Below, piece after piece: positions 9,259 through 22,535 of a stretch of 64,000 nucleotides of DNA. Both the position numbers and the translations under genes were made by a program. The notes beneath the pieces were generated by a model that was not told where the DNA came from, made no database searches, and saw nothing but the letters and a program-made list of their open reading frames with translations. This DNA comes from Dyella sp. EPa41 (GTDB lineage Bacteria; Pseudomonadota; Gammaproteobacteria; Xanthomonadales; Rhodanobacteraceae): contig NZ_BCPR01000001.1 of NCBI RefSeq assembly GCF_016586165.1, positions 115,912 through 179,911 on the forward strand. Reading direction: 5' to 3'. Numbering within the stretch: position 1 is the first letter of the stretch; each line of letters starts with the position of its first letter.

Positions 9259-10087
9259 GCCCGGCATGGCGACCAGCGATGCCGCGCTGGCGCCGATGGC
9301 GCCGGGTCCCCTGGTAGGACTCGCCCATGGGGTGCTGGAAGTGGTGGTGGCGCCAGCCGCGGGCGGTCGCATAGCCCAGATCCGATACGACGGGTTCGAC
9401 TGGCTGGTGGGCCACGACGAACACACGCAGGCGATGATCGCCTGGGGCAGTTACCCGATGCTGCCATGGGCCGGTCGCGTGCGTGGCGGCCGCTTCGACT
9501 GGCAGGGGCGGCCCCATACGCTGCCCGCCACCCTCGGCGGGCACGCCATCCATGGCGTGGGCTTCGCGCTGCCATGGCGGATCGAGGCGCATTCGGACAG
9601 CGGCGTCGAACTGGCGCTCGAGCTCCCCATGGACGAACGCTGGCCTTTCGGCGGCCATGCGCGCCAGCGCATCGAGGTCGGCGAGCGGGCGCTGCGCATG
9701 GAGCTGTCGCTCACGGCCGGCGCAGCGGCCATGCCGGCGGTCATCGGCTGGCATCCCTGGTTCCGCAAGCCCGATCACCTGGAGTTCGAGCCGAGCCGCT
9801 GCTATCCACGCGACGCGGAGGGCATCGCGCATCTCCCTCTGATCGATCCGCCGCCGCCGCCCTGGGACGACTGCTTCCTCAATGACCGGCCGGTGATCCT
9901 GCATCGCGGTGGGCAACGCCTGCGGCTGACGTCCGACAGCGAGCATTGGGTGGTCTATGACGAAACCCGCCACGCCACCTGCGTCGAGCCGCAGACCGGG
10001 CCGCCCGATGCATTCAATCTCGGGATGGCCGCCACGCTGGCGCCGGGCGCCATGCTCCGCGCCTGGTTCCGCCTCGAATGGCTGTAG
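9248..10087 (+). CDS. Aldose 1-epimerase family protein
   Basis: Mutarotase-like protein that interconverts alpha and beta anomers of a free sugar. GGHAIHGVGF near residue 98, GWHPWFRK near 168 and CVEPQTGPPDAFN near 248 carry the two His and the Glu expected of the fold. ATG at 9248 overlaps the GH43 stop by 11 bases; a start at 9266 is also plausible. At 279 residues it is shorter than classical GalM, as usual for this subfamily. The gene closes the rightward xylan operon and may speed mutarotation of released xylose. Confidence 0.85.
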   Translation: MASEPGMATSDAALAPMAPGPLVGLAHGVLEVVVAPAAGGRIAQIRYDGFDWLVGHDEHTQAMIAWGSYPMLPWAGRVRGGRFDWQGRPHTLPATLGGHAIHGVGFALPWRIEAHSDSGVELALELPMDERWPFGGHARQRIEVGERALRMELSLTAGAAAMPAVIGWHPWFRKPDHLEFEPSRCYPRDAEGIAHLPLIDPPPPPWDDCFLNDRPVILHRGGQRLRLTSDSEHWVVYDETRHATCVEPQTGPPDAFNLGMAATLAPGAMLRAWFRLEWL

Positions 10088-10197
10088 CTCGCGCGGGCGG
10101 GCAAGGTGCGGCCGCGATCGCTTGACGAAGGCTTGATGGGCCAGCTGTCAGGCTTGCAGGCATCGAGGTCCGCATGTCGACCGTGCGGGCCGGCGGG

Positions 10198-10221
10198 GCG
10201 CCGCCGCACAAACGGCGGCGC
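10198..10221. other. GC-rich hairpin between the epimerase gene and ppk2
   Basis: GCGCCGCCG and CGGCGGCGC face each other across a 6-base loop. No T-run follows, so a terminator role is weak. The rest of the 208-base spacer shows nothing else I can name. Confidence 0.4.
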
Positions 10222-10295
10222 TGTCGTGCGTGTCGTCCAATGGGGTGTTACCGAAGTCGTTGCAGATGATCTCTCACCGCGGGAGGTGCAATGCC

Positions 10296-11117
10296 ATGGC
10301 AAAGGGCAAGAAGGCGCCGGAAACGGCCGCATCGGCCGAGGACACCAGGCTGACGGGCAAGGCATACGACAACGAGCTGGCCAAGCTCCATGTCGAGCTG
10401 GTCAAGCTGCAACTGTGGGTGCAGAAGAGTGGCACGAAAATCTGCATCGTCTTCGAAGGCCGCGACGGCGCGGGCAAGGGCGGCACCATCAAGGCGATCA
10501 CCGAGCGCGTGAGTCCGCGCGTATTCCGCGTCATCGCGTTGCCGGCGCCCACCGAGCGCGAGAAGAGCCAGATGTATATCCAGCGCTACCTGCCGCATCT
10601 GCCGGCTGCGGGCGAGATCGTGATCTTCGACCGCAGCTGGTACAACCGCGCGGGCGTCGAGCGGGTGATGGGCTTCTGCAGCGAGGAGCAGGTCGAGAGC
10701 TTCTTGCGCGTCGCGCCGCTGGTGGAGCGCGGCATCGTGCAGTCGGGGATCATCCTGCTGAAGTACTGGCTGGAGGTCAGCGAGGAAGAGCAGACGCGCC
10801 GGCTCAAGGGCCGCATCCACGACGGACGCAAGATCTGGAAACTCTCGCCGATGGACCTGAAGTCGTACAGCCGCTGGTACGACTACTCGCGTGCCCGCGA
10901 CGACATGTTCACGGCCACCGACACGCAGTTCGCGCCATGGCTCGTGGTGGATTCCAACGACAAGCGACGCGCGCGCCTCAACATCATCGCAGACCTGCTC
11001 AGCCGCATTCCCTACGAGGAAGTGGATCGGCCCAGGATCGAGCTGCCCAAGCGCCAGAAGCGCGGCGACTACCGCGAACCCGACTACCCCTTCCGCTTCA
11101 TTCCGCAGAAGTACTGA
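10296..11117 (+). CDS. ppk2: Polyphosphate kinase 2
   Basis: Transfers phosphate between polyphosphate and nucleotides, normally regenerating NTP or NDP. It has 273 residues, the size of a one-domain PPK2. Walker A is FEGRDGAGKGGTIK about residues 50-63, the lid-type basic loop follows, and Walker B is IVIFDRSWYNRAGVERV near 110. ATG at 10296 follows GGGAGG 9 bases upstream; the 22 upstream codons are out of family. Class I is likely from length and motif spacing. Its downstream partner is a small RRM-like protein 46 bases away. Confidence 0.93.
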   Translation: MAKGKKAPETAASAEDTRLTGKAYDNELAKLHVELVKLQLWVQKSGTKICIVFEGRDGAGKGGTIKAITERVSPRVFRVIALPAPTEREKSQMYIQRYLPHLPAAGEIVIFDRSWYNRAGVERVMGFCSEEQVESFLRVAPLVERGIVQSGIILLKYWLEVSEEEQTRRLKGRIHDGRKIWKLSPMDLKSYSRWYDYSRARDDMFTATDTQFAPWLVVDSNDKRRARLNIIADLLSRIPYEEVDRPRIELPKRQKRGDYREPDYPFRFIPQKY

Positions 11118-11163
11118 CTTTCGCCAGCGGCGGCGAGGCTGGCCATTGGCAGGAGGAACGACC

Positions 11164-11418
11164 ATGTTGCGTCTATTGCTGGGCAACATCGCACCCGGGA
11201 CCTCGGACGAAGAGCTCGGCGCGTTCCTGGCCAAGTATGGTTTCCCGGCATGGGACGACATCGAGCATGTACCCGGTGACGGTTCACGGCCCGCGGTGAT
11301 GCTCGCCTTTGGCGACATCAGCGAAAAGTCGCTGGAGAAACTGAGTCACCGGATCCATCACATGTTCTGGAAAGGGCGCGAGCTCAACGCCATGATCATC
11401 GGGCAGTACATGCCCTGA
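11164..11418 (+). CDS. Small RRM-like RNA-binding protein (uncertain)
   Basis: An 84-residue protein that begins MLRLLLGNIAPGTSDEEL, like strand 1 and helix 1 of an RNA-recognition motif. PAVMLAFGD could be the RNP1-like strand, though its aromatic residues are poorly kept. A strong AGGAGGA site precedes ATG at 11164. Nothing is known of its role. RNA binding is inferred from fold resemblance only, and a ferredoxin-like fold with another function is possible. Confidence 0.65.
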   Translation: MLRLLLGNIAPGTSDEELGAFLAKYGFPAWDDIEHVPGDGSRPAVMLAFGDISEKSLEKLSHRIHHMFWKGRELNAMIIGQYMP

Positions 11419-11567
11419 CAATGGCGCATGCGGGGGTTTCAGCGGGCGCAGCATGCACGCCTCGCGGCTGGCTGCATCAGGTCGACGTCGCCGTTCTTGC
11501 GCATCGACGGGCGCGTCCTCCCGTCGGCGGCGGAACCGCGGTCCGGCGCAGGCGGTAGAATGCCGCC

Positions 11568-11930
11568 ATGCATATCTTCAAAGTCTTCCATATCGAAGCC
11601 GCGCACCGGCTCCCCAACGTGCCGCCCGGCCACAAGTGCGCGCGCCTGCACGGGCACTCCTTCAAGATCGAGATCCACGTGGCCGGCGAGCCCGATCCCG
11701 CGATGGGCTGGGTGATGGACTTCGCCGACGTGAAGGCCGCCTTCGCGCCGCTGTTCGACCAGTTGGACCACCACTACCTCAACGACATCGAGGGCCTGGA
11801 GAATCCGACCAGCGAAATGCTTTCGCGCTGGATCTTCCGCCATCTGGAGCCGGCCCTGCCGGGCTTGGACAAGGTGGTCGTGCACGAGACCTGTACCTCG
11901 GGCGCCAGTTGTAGCCGCGACAGTTTTTGA
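11568..11930 (+). CDS. queD: 6-carboxy-5,6,7,8-tetrahydropterin synthase QueD
   Basis: Second enzyme of queuosine biosynthesis, converting 7,8-dihydroneopterin triphosphate to 6-carboxytetrahydropterin. The 120-residue protein has the zinc ligands His13, His28 and His30 (HGH) and the catalytic Cys24 in [18 protein letters not shown] and HETCTSG near the C-terminus complete the active site. Other que genes are not in the window. It stands alone between the RRM-like gene and the phasin. Confidence 0.93.
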   Translation: MHIFKVFHIEAAHRLPNVPPGHKCARLHGHSFKIEIHVAGEPDPAMGWVMDFADVKAAFAPLFDQLDHHYLNDIEGLENPTSEMLSRWIFRHLEPALPGLDKVVVHETCTSGASCSRDSF

Positions 11931-11961
11931 CGCATCGCAAAATTTCTTGATGCTGACGTAA

Positions 11962-12018
11962 TTGACAGTTTCAATTGAAATTTTTGTGACAAGGCGGCTC
12001 GTTCAGGAAAAATATATT
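11962..12018 (+). promoter_or_regulatory. AT-rich upstream region of the phasin gene
   Basis: A TTGACA hexamer lies at 11962-11967 and a 12-base palindrome TTTCAATTGAAA at 11969-11980. TATATT at 12013 could be a -10, but the spacing to TTGACA is too long, so the true promoter is not resolved. The local AT content is far above the surroundings. Confidence 0.35.
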
Positions 12019-12083
12019 GCACCGCACAAAATGACTTGGTAGGCTCTCTGCCACTACCCCCATTCCCTTCGAGGGACCAAGTC

Positions 12084-12470
12084 ATGACGCAGCAACTCAA
12101 CACCCAGGTTTTTGCCTACGCCAAGCAGCTGGCTGACAGCGCCTTCAAGGCACAGTCGGTGGCGCTCAAGGGTCTGGAAAAGGTCGCCGAGCTGCAGATC
12201 AAGGCGCTTGAAAAGCAGGCCGAAGCCGCTTCCAGCTTCATCAGCGATGCCCTCGAAACCCGTGACATCGATGGTCTGCGCGCCCTGTGGGAAAAGGCCA
12301 CTGCCGCCAGCCGCGAGAACGCCGAGCGCGCCGTCGCCGTCACGCAGGAAATCATCGCCGTGACGCAGAAGACCGCCGAGTCGCTCACCGCGCTGGCGCA
12401 GGAACAGCAGCAGGCCGCCAACGACGCCGTCGCCGCGCCGGTCAAGAAGGCCGCGGCTGCCGCCAAGTAA
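12084..12470 (+). CDS. Phasin family protein
   Basis: Small helical protein of 128 residues, rich in Ala, Gln, Glu and Lys, resembling PHA-granule-associated phasins (phasin_2). The sequence is almost entirely amphipathic heptads from QLNTQVFAYAKQLADSAFKAQ through ENAERAVAVTQEIIAVTQK, then an Ala/Lys tail. GAGGGAC precedes ATG at 12084. A strong rho-independent terminator follows, so it is monocistronic. No PHA synthase is present here, so it may coat another granule or act as a stress protein. Confidence 0.82.
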   Translation: MTQQLNTQVFAYAKQLADSAFKAQSVALKGLEKVAELQIKALEKQAEAASSFISDALETRDIDGLRALWEKATAASRENAERAVAVTQEIIAVTQKTAESLTALAQEQQQAANDAVAAPVKKAAAAAK

Positions 12471-12515
12471 TACCGCTTTATCGGCGCAACGCCTCTTCCC
12501 CCCAGTTGCGTCGCG

Positions 12516-12548
12516 GGGCCGGACGACTGTCCGGCCCTTTTTCTTTGC
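12516..12548 (+). terminator. Rho-independent terminator of the phasin gene
   Basis: A perfect 9-bp stem, GGGCCGGAC with GTCCGGCCC, has a 4-base loop and is followed by TTTTTTCTTT. Confidence 0.92.
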
Positions 12549-12620
12549 CCGGTTCGCAGGATCTCGCGAAGGATTCGTGAACGGGTGAGCGCTTGGACAA
12601 GTTGTCGCATCAAGCGCGGC

Positions 12621-12650
12621 TTGTCGCTGTAAATGCCCCGCTGATATACT
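12621..12650 (+). promoter_or_regulatory. Probable sigma-70 promoter of the atp operon
   Basis: TTGTCG at 12621 and TATACT at 12645 are 18 bases apart, about 70 bases before atpI. The placement just after the phasin terminator supports a housekeeping promoter here. Confidence 0.55.
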
Positions 12651-12719
12651 TTTTCAGATTGGACCGTGGCCCGCAGATGGTTCGGTGCCGCCTAGGGCGA
12701 AACCGCGCGGGAGCGTCAC

Positions 12720-13085
12720 GTGCTCAATAGTCTTGCTTCCGGTCGTCGTCTGGCGCTGCGCATTATCTTGCTGCAGCTTGCCGTGGCGGCGATCGTGGGT
12801 CTCACCTTCCTGATGCAGGGGCGCCGCGAGGCATTGGCGGCCGCTGCCGGCGCCACCGTCGTGGCGCTGGGTACCGCGCTTCTGGCGTGGCGTACCTTCG
12901 CCGGGTTGGGTGGTGGCGGCATGACGATGTGGCGCGTGATGTCAGGCATGGTCCTGAAGTGGATCGTGATCTTCGGAGGGCTGATCGCGATCCTGGGTCA
13001 ATGGAAATTACCGCCACTAGCTGCCATCACGGGGCTGGTGGCTGCTTACGCAATAAATTTGCTGGCGTTCAGATTCAAGGGCTAA
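12720..13085 (+). CDS. atpI: ATP synthase protein I
   Basis: Small membrane protein of 121 residues with four hydrophobic segments, thought to help assemble the c-ring. It begins with GTG at 12720, preceded by GGGAG. The subunit is poorly conserved; the call rests on membrane layout and on the position directly before atpB, 3 bases from its start. Confidence 0.85.
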   Translation: MLNSLASGRRLALRIILLQLAVAAIVGLTFLMQGRREALAAAAGATVVALGTALLAWRTFAGLGGGGMTMWRVMSGMVLKWIVIFGGLIAILGQWKLPPLAAITGLVAAYAINLLAFRFKG

Positions 13086-13922
<837 letters not shown>

Positions 13923-13966
13923 GTTCTTGTTCCATCCGGTTTCGCTTTAAATCCGCTTCGCTTTAA

Positions 13967-14287
<321 letters not shown>

Positions 14288-14300
14288 TCGGCGAGAAGTG

Positions 14301-14328
14301 TCGCCGCAGCGTGACCGCGCTGCGGCGA
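14301..14328 (+). promoter_or_regulatory. Strong hairpin between atpE and atpF
   Basis: An 11-bp perfect stem, TCGCCGCAGCG with CGCTGCGGCGA, has a 6-base loop and starts 13 bases after the atpE stop. No T-run follows, so it is not a terminator. It could protect the upstream mRNA end and help make excess subunit c. Confidence 0.65.
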
Positions 14329-14368
14329 TCGGCGGTTTAACGCGTTACCGGAGTTAATTGGAAAGCTC

Positions 14369-14839
14369 ATGGATATCAATCTGACTTTCCTGGGCCAGAT
14401 GGTCTCTTTCGCCATCCTGGTCTGGTTCACCACCAAGTTCATCTGGCCGCAGCTCAATCACGCGATTGAAGAGCGCCAGAAGAAGGTTGCCGACGGTCTG
14501 GCTGCCGCCGAAAAGGCGCGCGCCGAGCTGAAGGACGCCGATGCCAAGGTCGCCAACGAGATCAAGCTGGCCCGTCAGCAGGCCAACGAGATCATCGAGC
14601 GCGCCCAGAGCCAAGCCAACCAGATCGTGGACAAGGCCCGTGCCGAAGCCATCACCGAGGCCAACCGCCTGAAGGCCAACGCCGCGGAAGAAATCGTCAG
14701 CATGCAGCAGCGTGCGCGCGAAGAACTGCGTGGCTGGGTCGGTCGTCTGGCCGTCCAGGGGGCGGAGAAGATCGTGCAGCGCGAAGTCGACGCGTCGGCC
14801 CACAAGGCCATGCTCGACCAGCTCGTCGCCGAGATCTAA
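14369..14839 (+). CDS. atpF: F0F1 ATP synthase subunit b
   Basis: Peripheral stalk subunit. The 156-residue chain has one N-terminal membrane helix ([20 protein letters not shown]) and then a long charged coiled coil running from about residue 40 to the C-terminus. It lies 3 bases before atpH, in the normal gene order. Confidence 0.97.
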   Translation: MDINLTFLGQMVSFAILVWFTTKFIWPQLNHAIEERQKKVADGLAAAEKARAELKDADAKVANEIKLARQQANEIIERAQSQANQIVDKARAEAITEANRLKANAAEEIVSMQQRAREELRGWVGRLAVQGAEKIVQREVDASAHKAMLDQLVAEI

Positions 14840-14842
14840 GCC

Positions 14843-15376
14843 ATGGCCCAGGCAATCACCCTCGCCCGTCCGTATGCACGTGCAGCCTTCGAGCTGGCCC
14901 ATGGGGCCGGCTCGCTTGGCGCATGGTCGCAGGCGCTGGCGTTCGCCGCCGAAGTGGCGAAGGACGCGCGCGTTGCCAATCTCGGCAACGATCCGCGCGT
15001 CCAGCCCGAGCAGCTGGTGGCCATCCACCTGCCGCAGGGCATGGCCGCCGATGCGCCGTTTGCCCGTTTCCTGGGTGAGCTGGCCGAGCACCGCCGCATG
15101 GCCCTGCTGCCGGAAATCGCCGCACTGTACGAAGAGTACAAGCGCGAATCCGAGTCGCAGCTGCTGGTGAAGGTGACCAGCGCGTTCGCGCTGGATGCCG
15201 CGCAGGCCGAGCAGCTGAAGGCGTCGCTCAAGCGTCGCTTCAAGCGCGAGATCGAGCTGGAGACCAGCGTCGATGCCTCGCTGCTTGGCGGCGTGGTGAT
15301 CGACACGGGCAGCGAAGTGATCGACGGCTCCGCACGCGGGCGCCTGTCGCGCCTGACCAGCGCGCTGACGCACTGA
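14843..15376 (+). CDS. atpH: F0F1 ATP synthase subunit delta
   Basis: Connects the peripheral stalk to the F1 head. It has 177 residues with the N-terminal helical bundle ([14 protein letters not shown]) and the C-terminal signature [22 protein letters not shown]. The 278-base gap to atpA that follows is unusual and filled with repeats. Confidence 0.97.
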   Translation: MAQAITLARPYARAAFELAHGAGSLGAWSQALAFAAEVAKDARVANLGNDPRVQPEQLVAIHLPQGMAADAPFARFLGELAEHRRMALLPEIAALYEEYKRESESQLLVKVTSAFALDAAQAEQLKASLKRRFKREIELETSVDASLLGGVVIDTGSEVIDGSARGRLSRLTSALTH

Positions 15377-15377
15377 G

Positions 15378-15617
15378 TTTCACGCGAAGTCCGTTTCGCG
15401 AAGAGCAGAATCCGGTCATCCGTGGCCGGACGACACAAAGATTTAAGCGAAGTCCATTTCGCGAAGAGAAAAACCGGCCATCCCTGGCCGGACAATCCAA
15501 GTTTCATGCGAAATCCTTTTCGCAAAAGAGCAAAAACCGGCCATCCATGGCCGGACGACACAAAGATTTAAGCGAAGTCCATTTCGCGAAGAGAAAAACC
15601 GGCCATCCCTGGCCGGA
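15378..15617. repeat. Four tandem palindromic units between atpH and atpA
   Basis: About 60-base units begin near 15378, 15442, 15501 and 15567. Each has a GCGAA...TTCGC hairpin followed by a CCGGCCATCCNTGGCCGG palindrome. Units 1 and 3 resemble each other, as do units 2 and 4, giving a duplicated dimer of about 124 bases. The core GCCATGGATGGC is shared with the repeats at 47986. No T-run follows, so these are not classic terminators. Confidence 0.9.
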
Positions 15618-15654
15618 CTCTTCAAAAAAGACTCAAATTTCAGGATATCGACCC

Positions 15655-17201
<1,547 letters not shown>

Positions 17202-17205
<4 letters not shown>

Positions 17206-17310
17206 GCGGTAAACGGTAAGTGGTGAATGGTAAACAGTAAGAGCAAGAGCGTTTCGCGCTTCGACTTTCACTGTTGAGCTTGCGCAGCAAGCGCTCCGTT
17301 CACCGCTTAC
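17202..17310. repeat. Inverted repeat in the atpA-atpG spacer
   Basis: GTAAGCGGTAAACGG at 17202-17216 pairs with CCGTTCACCGCTTAC at 17296-17310, with 14 of 15 positions matching. The left arm includes the atpA stop codon. The GGTAAACGGT and ATGGTAAACAG words also occur in the atpG-atpD spacer, so both spacers hold the same repeat family. Confidence 0.8.
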
Positions 17311-17358
17311 AGCGCCGAAGGCGCGACTTCACAAGCGAGCAATAGCGAGCAAAAAGAG

Positions 17359-18279
17359 ATGGCAAGCGGACGCGAAATCAAAACCAAGATCAAGAGCACG
17401 CAGAACATGCGCAAGGTGACGCGCGCGCTCGAGATGGTCTCGGCCTCGAAGATCCGCAAGGCGCAGGATCTGATGAAGGCCTCGCGTCCCTATGCGCGCG
17501 CGATGCGCAAGGTGATCTCGCACATCGCCCAGGCCAGCACGGACTTCAACCATCCGTTCCTGGTGGAGCGCGAGGGCGTGGCCCGCGTGGGCTACATCGT
17601 CATCAGCACCGATCGCGGCCTGTGCGGCGGCCTCAACGCCAACCTGTTCCGCCGCCTGCTGCCGGCCATTCGCGAATGGCAGGACAAGGGCGTGCAGGTC
17701 GACGTGGTGGCGGTGGGCCAGAAGGCCATCCAGTTCTTCCGCCGCCTCAAGGGCATCAACCTGGTCGCCACCGCCAGCAACCTCGGCGAGCGTCCCAAGC
17801 TGGAGGCCCTGATCGGCGTGATGAAGATCGCGCTGGACGCCTACATGGGCGGCAAGCTCGACCGCGTGTTCCTCGCGCACAACGAGTTCATCAACACCAT
17901 GACGCAGAAGCCGGCGGTCCATGCGCTGCTTCCGCTGCCCGTGGCGGCCGGTGAAATGGCCGAGGGCCAGACGGGCTCGCCGGATTACCCGGTGGCCGGC
18001 CTCAAGCTCGAGCAGAAGCACGACTGGGACTACATCTACGAACCCGATCCGGCCACCGTGCTCGAACACGTGCTCGGCCGCTACATCGAGTCCGTGGTGT
18101 ACCAGGGCGTGCTGGAGAACCTCGCCAGTGAACACGCCGCGCGCATGGTCGCGATGAAGAGCGCGTCGGACAACGCGAGCAAGGTGATCGGCGAACTGAC
18201 GCTCATCTACAACAAGGCGCGCCAGGCCGCGATTACCCAGGAAATCTCGGAAATCGTGGGCGGCGCGGCGGCGGTTTAA
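17359..18279 (+). CDS. atpG: F0F1 ATP synthase subunit gamma
   Basis: Central rotor shaft. The 306-residue protein starts [26 protein letters not shown] and ends [15 protein letters not shown], the two helices of the shaft coiled coil. It is somewhat longer than the roughly 287 residues of E. coli, with extra sequence around residues 195-225. ATG at 17359 follows AAAAAGAG. Confidence 0.97.
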   Translation: MASGREIKTKIKSTQNMRKVTRALEMVSASKIRKAQDLMKASRPYARAMRKVISHIAQASTDFNHPFLVEREGVARVGYIVISTDRGLCGGLNANLFRRLLPAIREWQDKGVQVDVVAVGQKAIQFFRRLKGINLVATASNLGERPKLEALIGVMKIALDAYMGGKLDRVFLAHNEFINTMTQKPAVHALLPLPVAAGEMAEGQTGSPDYPVAGLKLEQKHDWDYIYEPDPATVLEHVLGRYIESVVYQGVLENLASEHAARMVAMKSASDNASKVIGELTLIYNKARQAAITQEISEIVGGAAAV

Positions 18280-18290
18280 CAGCGGTCAAC

Positions 18291-18367
18291 GGTAAACGGT
18301 CAATGGTAAACAGGAAAAGCCGGCACGACGCGGCGCTCTGCTGACCATTTACTGTTCACCATTTACG
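18291..18367. repeat. Imperfect inverted repeat in the atpG-atpD spacer
   Basis: GGTAAACGGTCAATGGTAAA (from 18291) faces the complement-like segment at 18341-18367, with about 17 of 22 paired positions matching. It is the same word family as the atpA-atpG spacer. The arms could fold into a long hairpin in the mRNA. Confidence 0.75.
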
Positions 18368-18380
18368 AATCAAAGCCTAG

Positions 18381-19847
<1,467 letters not shown>

Positions 19848-19859
19848 GCCGCTTCTTCA

Positions 19860-19944
19860 GGGAATCGAGAATGGGGAATAGGGAATAGTTAAAGCGCCGC
19901 ACGCTGCCACATCCTGCTTCCGATTCCCTCAATCCCTATTCCCC
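19860..19944. repeat. GGGAAT-type repeat in the atpD-atpC spacer
   Basis: GGGGAATAGGGA at 19873-19884 is the reverse complement of 19933-19944, and GGGAATCG at 19860-19867 pairs with 19921-19928. The two pairings cross rather than nest, so only one can form at a time. The word family differs from the other atp spacers. Confidence 0.75.
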
Positions 19945-19965
19945 GCGAGCAAAGCGAGAACACCA

Positions 19966-20391
19966 ATGAGTCATACCCTTCGTGTCGACATCGTCAGCGC
20001 CGAAGCCGAGATCTTCTCGGGCGAAGCGCAGCTCGTGGTCGCCACCGGCGAGATGGGCGAACTGGGCATCGCGCCCCGCCATGCGCCGCTGATCACCCGC
20101 CTGAAGGCCGGCCACGTCGACGTGGTGCTGGGCAACGGCGAGCGTCAGCAGTTCTGGGTGTCGGGCGGCATCCTGGAAGTGCAGCCGCAGGTCGTCACCG
20201 TGCTGGCCGACACCGCCGCGCGCGCTTCCGACCTGGATGAGGCCGCGGCCCAGCGTGCCAAGCAGGAAGCCGAAGACGCGCTGGCCAATCGCACCGACGC
20301 GGTGGAAATCGCCGAAGCGCAGGCCAAGCTTGCCGAGGCGATCACCCAGCTGCAGGCGCTTGAGCGCCTGCGCAAGACGCTCAAGCACTGA
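19966..20391 (+). CDS. atpC: F0F1 ATP synthase subunit epsilon
   Basis: Rotor subunit that couples and inhibits F1. The 141-residue protein has the beta-sandwich domain ([21 protein letters not shown]... [18 protein letters not shown]) and a C-terminal two-helix arm. It is the last gene of the operon; a strong terminator follows 22 bases after the stop. Confidence 0.97.
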   Translation: MSHTLRVDIVSAEAEIFSGEAQLVVATGEMGELGIAPRHAPLITRLKAGHVDVVLGNGERQQFWVSGGILEVQPQVVTVLADTAARASDLDEAAAQRAKQEAEDALANRTDAVEIAEAQAKLAEAITQLQALERLRKTLKH

Positions 20392-20412
20392 GTCCACGGC
20401 AACGTGGCATGG

Positions 20413-20443
20413 AAACGCCGGCCTCGTGCCGGCGTTTTTGTTT
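20413..20443 (+). terminator. Rho-independent terminator of the atp operon
   Basis: The 10-bp stem AAACGCCGGC / GCCGGCGTTT has a 5-base loop and is followed by TTGTTT, 21 bases after the atpC stop. Confidence 0.93.
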
Positions 20444-20464
20444 AGTCTGGCTGGCAACGCGAGA

Positions 20465-20995
20465 ATGCCCCCAGCCATGCCTTACATCGGACTGCGCCTT
20501 CGCCATCTGTGCCTGGCTGCCGCCACGGTCGTGCTCGCGTGCTGCGCCAGCGCATCGCCCCGGCATGCGGGGGCAGGCTCGGCATCCGCCCTGGCCGTGC
20601 GCCACATCCCACTCGCACTGGGCCAGACGTCCACCGGCGCGACGCCGCGGGAGCAACCCCTGCCGGGCTATCCACCCGCCTTGCGGATGCTGCATCTGCC
20701 GCCGCAGGACGTCGAGGTTCGGCTCGCGGTGGACGCCCGAGGCAAGGTGAGTGAGGTGCACGTGCCGAACGAAGCACAGGCCGATCCGCCTCACCGCCTG
20801 TTCATCGATGCCGTGCGCGAGGCGGCCATGCGCTGGACCTTCGTGCCATGGCGGACGCGGCAATGGGCGGCCGACGCCAACGGCGAAGCGCATTCAGTCG
20901 GCGATCACGCCCAGCCATTCGAAGTGGGTTATGTATTTCGCTTCGCGATGAACGGCGACGTGCCCGTGGTCGACGTGCACGCGGCAACGCCATGA
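20465..20995 (+). CDS. Exported TonB C-terminal-like protein
   Basis: A 176-residue protein with a signal peptide (LRHLCLAAATVVLACCASA) and no retained membrane anchor. The region GYPPALRMLHLPPQDVEVRL to AAMRWTFVPWR follows the TonB C-terminal pattern: YP.AL, a strand with V.V, a G-K-V turn, then W.F.P. It lacks the proline-rich spacer of true TonB. A role in periplasmic signalling or envelope function is possible but unproven. ATG at 20465 was used; 20477 is also possible. Confidence 0.6.
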   Translation: MPPAMPYIGLRLRHLCLAAATVVLACCASASPRHAGAGSASALAVRHIPLALGQTSTGATPREQPLPGYPPALRMLHLPPQDVEVRLAVDARGKVSEVHVPNEAQADPPHRLFIDAVREAAMRWTFVPWRTRQWAADANGEAHSVGDHAQPFEVGYVFRFAMNGDVPVVDVHAATP

Positions 20996-21080
20996 GCCGC
21001 CCCGCTTACGCCATACGGACGACTGAAGCCGTTCGGGTAGCGGCTGTTATGCTCCTTCGCCACTTACACCGGACCCGCCC

Positions 21081-22463
21081 ATGATCAAGAACGCCCCGCT
21101 GCACGTGATCGTCCTCGCCGCCGGCGAAGGCAAGCGCATGAAGTCGAAGAAGGCGAAGGTGCTCATGCCGCTGGCCGGGCGTCCGCTGCTTGCCCATGTG
21201 CTGGAGGCCGCGCGCGCATTGAAGCCGGCGGCCATCCACCTGGTCTATGGCCACTGCGGCGAGCAGGTGCGCGCCGCGTTCGAGCACGACGCCGACCTGC
21301 GCTGGGTGCTGCAGTCGCAACGCCTGGGCACCGGCCACGCGGTGCGCGAAGCCCTGCTGGACGTGCCCGACGAGGCCACCGTACTGGTGCTCTACGGCGA
21401 CGTGCCGTTGACCCGTCCGCAGACGCTGGAGCTGTTGGTGCGCGCCGAGGGCACGGTAAGCCTGCTCGCCACCCGCGTGGCCGATCCGTCCGGCTATGGC
21501 CGCGTGCTGCGTGACGGCAACGGCCATGTGCGCGCCGTGGTGGAAGAGAAGGACGCCGATGACGCGCAGCGCGCGAACAACCTGATCAACACCGGCATCG
21601 TGGCGGCCGAGGCGGCCGCGCTCAAGCGCTGGACGTCGAAGCTCGATCGCAACAACGTCCAGGGCGAGTACTACCTCACCGACATCTTCGCGATGGCCGC
21701 CGGCGAAAACCGCGCCGCCAGTTGCGTGGAATGCGTGGACGAATACGAGGCGGCCGGCGCCAACAACCCCTGGCAGCTGGCCGAGCTGGAAGCCCAGTAT
21801 CGCGAGCGCGCCGCCAAGGCGCTGGCGCTCGAGGGCGTGCGCATCGTCGACCCCGCGCGTATCGATGTGCGTGGCACGGTGAGCGCGGGCATGGACGTGG
21901 AGATCGACGCCAACGTGATCTTCGAGGGCGACGTCGTGCTGGGCGATGACGTGCGCATCGGACCCTTCACGCGTCTCAAGGACGTGAACCTTGCCGCCGG
22001 CACCGTGGTGCTGGCGCATGGCGACCTGGAAGGCGTGGTGACGCACGGGCCGTGCATCATCGGTCCCTTCGCGCGCCTGCGCCCGGGCACCGAACTGGCC
22101 GCGGGCGTGCACATCGGCAACTTCGTCGAGACCAAGAAGGCGCGGATCGGCGAAGGCAGCAAGGCCAACCACCTGAGCTATCTCGGTGACACGGTGATCG
22201 GCAGCGGCGTGAACATCGGCGCGGGCACCATCACCTGCAATTACGACGGCGCCAACAAGCACCTGACCACCATCGGCGACGGCGCCTTCATCGGTTCCAA
22301 CAGCGCGCTGGTGGCGCCGGTCACGATCGGCGCGCAGGCCACCATCGGCGCCGGCTCGGTGATCGGCAAGGATGCGCCGGCGGGTGAACTGACGATCGCC
22401 CGCGCGCGCCAGACGACGCTCAACGGCTGGCATCGCCCGGTCAAGCAGAAAGGACCGGCATAG
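21081..22463 (+). CDS. glmU: Bifunctional N-acetylglucosamine-1-P uridyltransferase / glucosamine-1-P acetyltransferase
   Basis: Makes UDP-GlcNAc for peptidoglycan and LPS. The N-terminal pyrophosphorylase domain has [20 protein letters not shown] at residues 12-31 and LYGDVPL near 105. The C-terminal left-handed beta-helix carries the hexapeptide repeats from about residue 270 to 430, including GNFVETKK and NYDGANKH. Its 460 residues match the family. No second gene lies in the same transcript. Confidence 0.97.
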   Translation: MIKNAPLHVIVLAAGEGKRMKSKKAKVLMPLAGRPLLAHVLEAARALKPAAIHLVYGHCGEQVRAAFEHDADLRWVLQSQRLGTGHAVREALLDVPDEATVLVLYGDVPLTRPQTLELLVRAEGTVSLLATRVADPSGYGRVLRDGNGHVRAVVEEKDADDAQRANNLINTGIVAAEAAALKRWTSKLDRNNVQGEYYLTDIFAMAAGENRAASCVECVDEYEAAGANNPWQLAELEAQYRERAAKALALEGVRIVDPARIDVRGTVSAGMDVEIDANVIFEGDVVLGDDVRIGPFTRLKDVNLAAGTVVLAHGDLEGVVTHGPCIIGPFARLRPGTELAAGVHIGNFVETKKARIGEGSKANHLSYLGDTVIGSGVNIGAGTITCNYDGANKHLTTIGDGAFIGSNSALVAPVTIGAQATIGAGSVIGKDAPAGELTIARARQTTLNGWHRPVKQKGPA

Positions 22464-22535
22464 TCCGAATGGTCTGATGCCAGGGCGGCCAGCCGCGGCG
22501 TATAAATCGCGCCGCGTTCGCCAAGGGAGGGGGCC

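Noticed and set aside
15378..15617. Possible CRISPR array in the atpH-atpA spacer
   Set aside because: The repeats are contiguous, with no unique spacers of fixed length and no cas genes nearby. They are tandem palindromic repeats.
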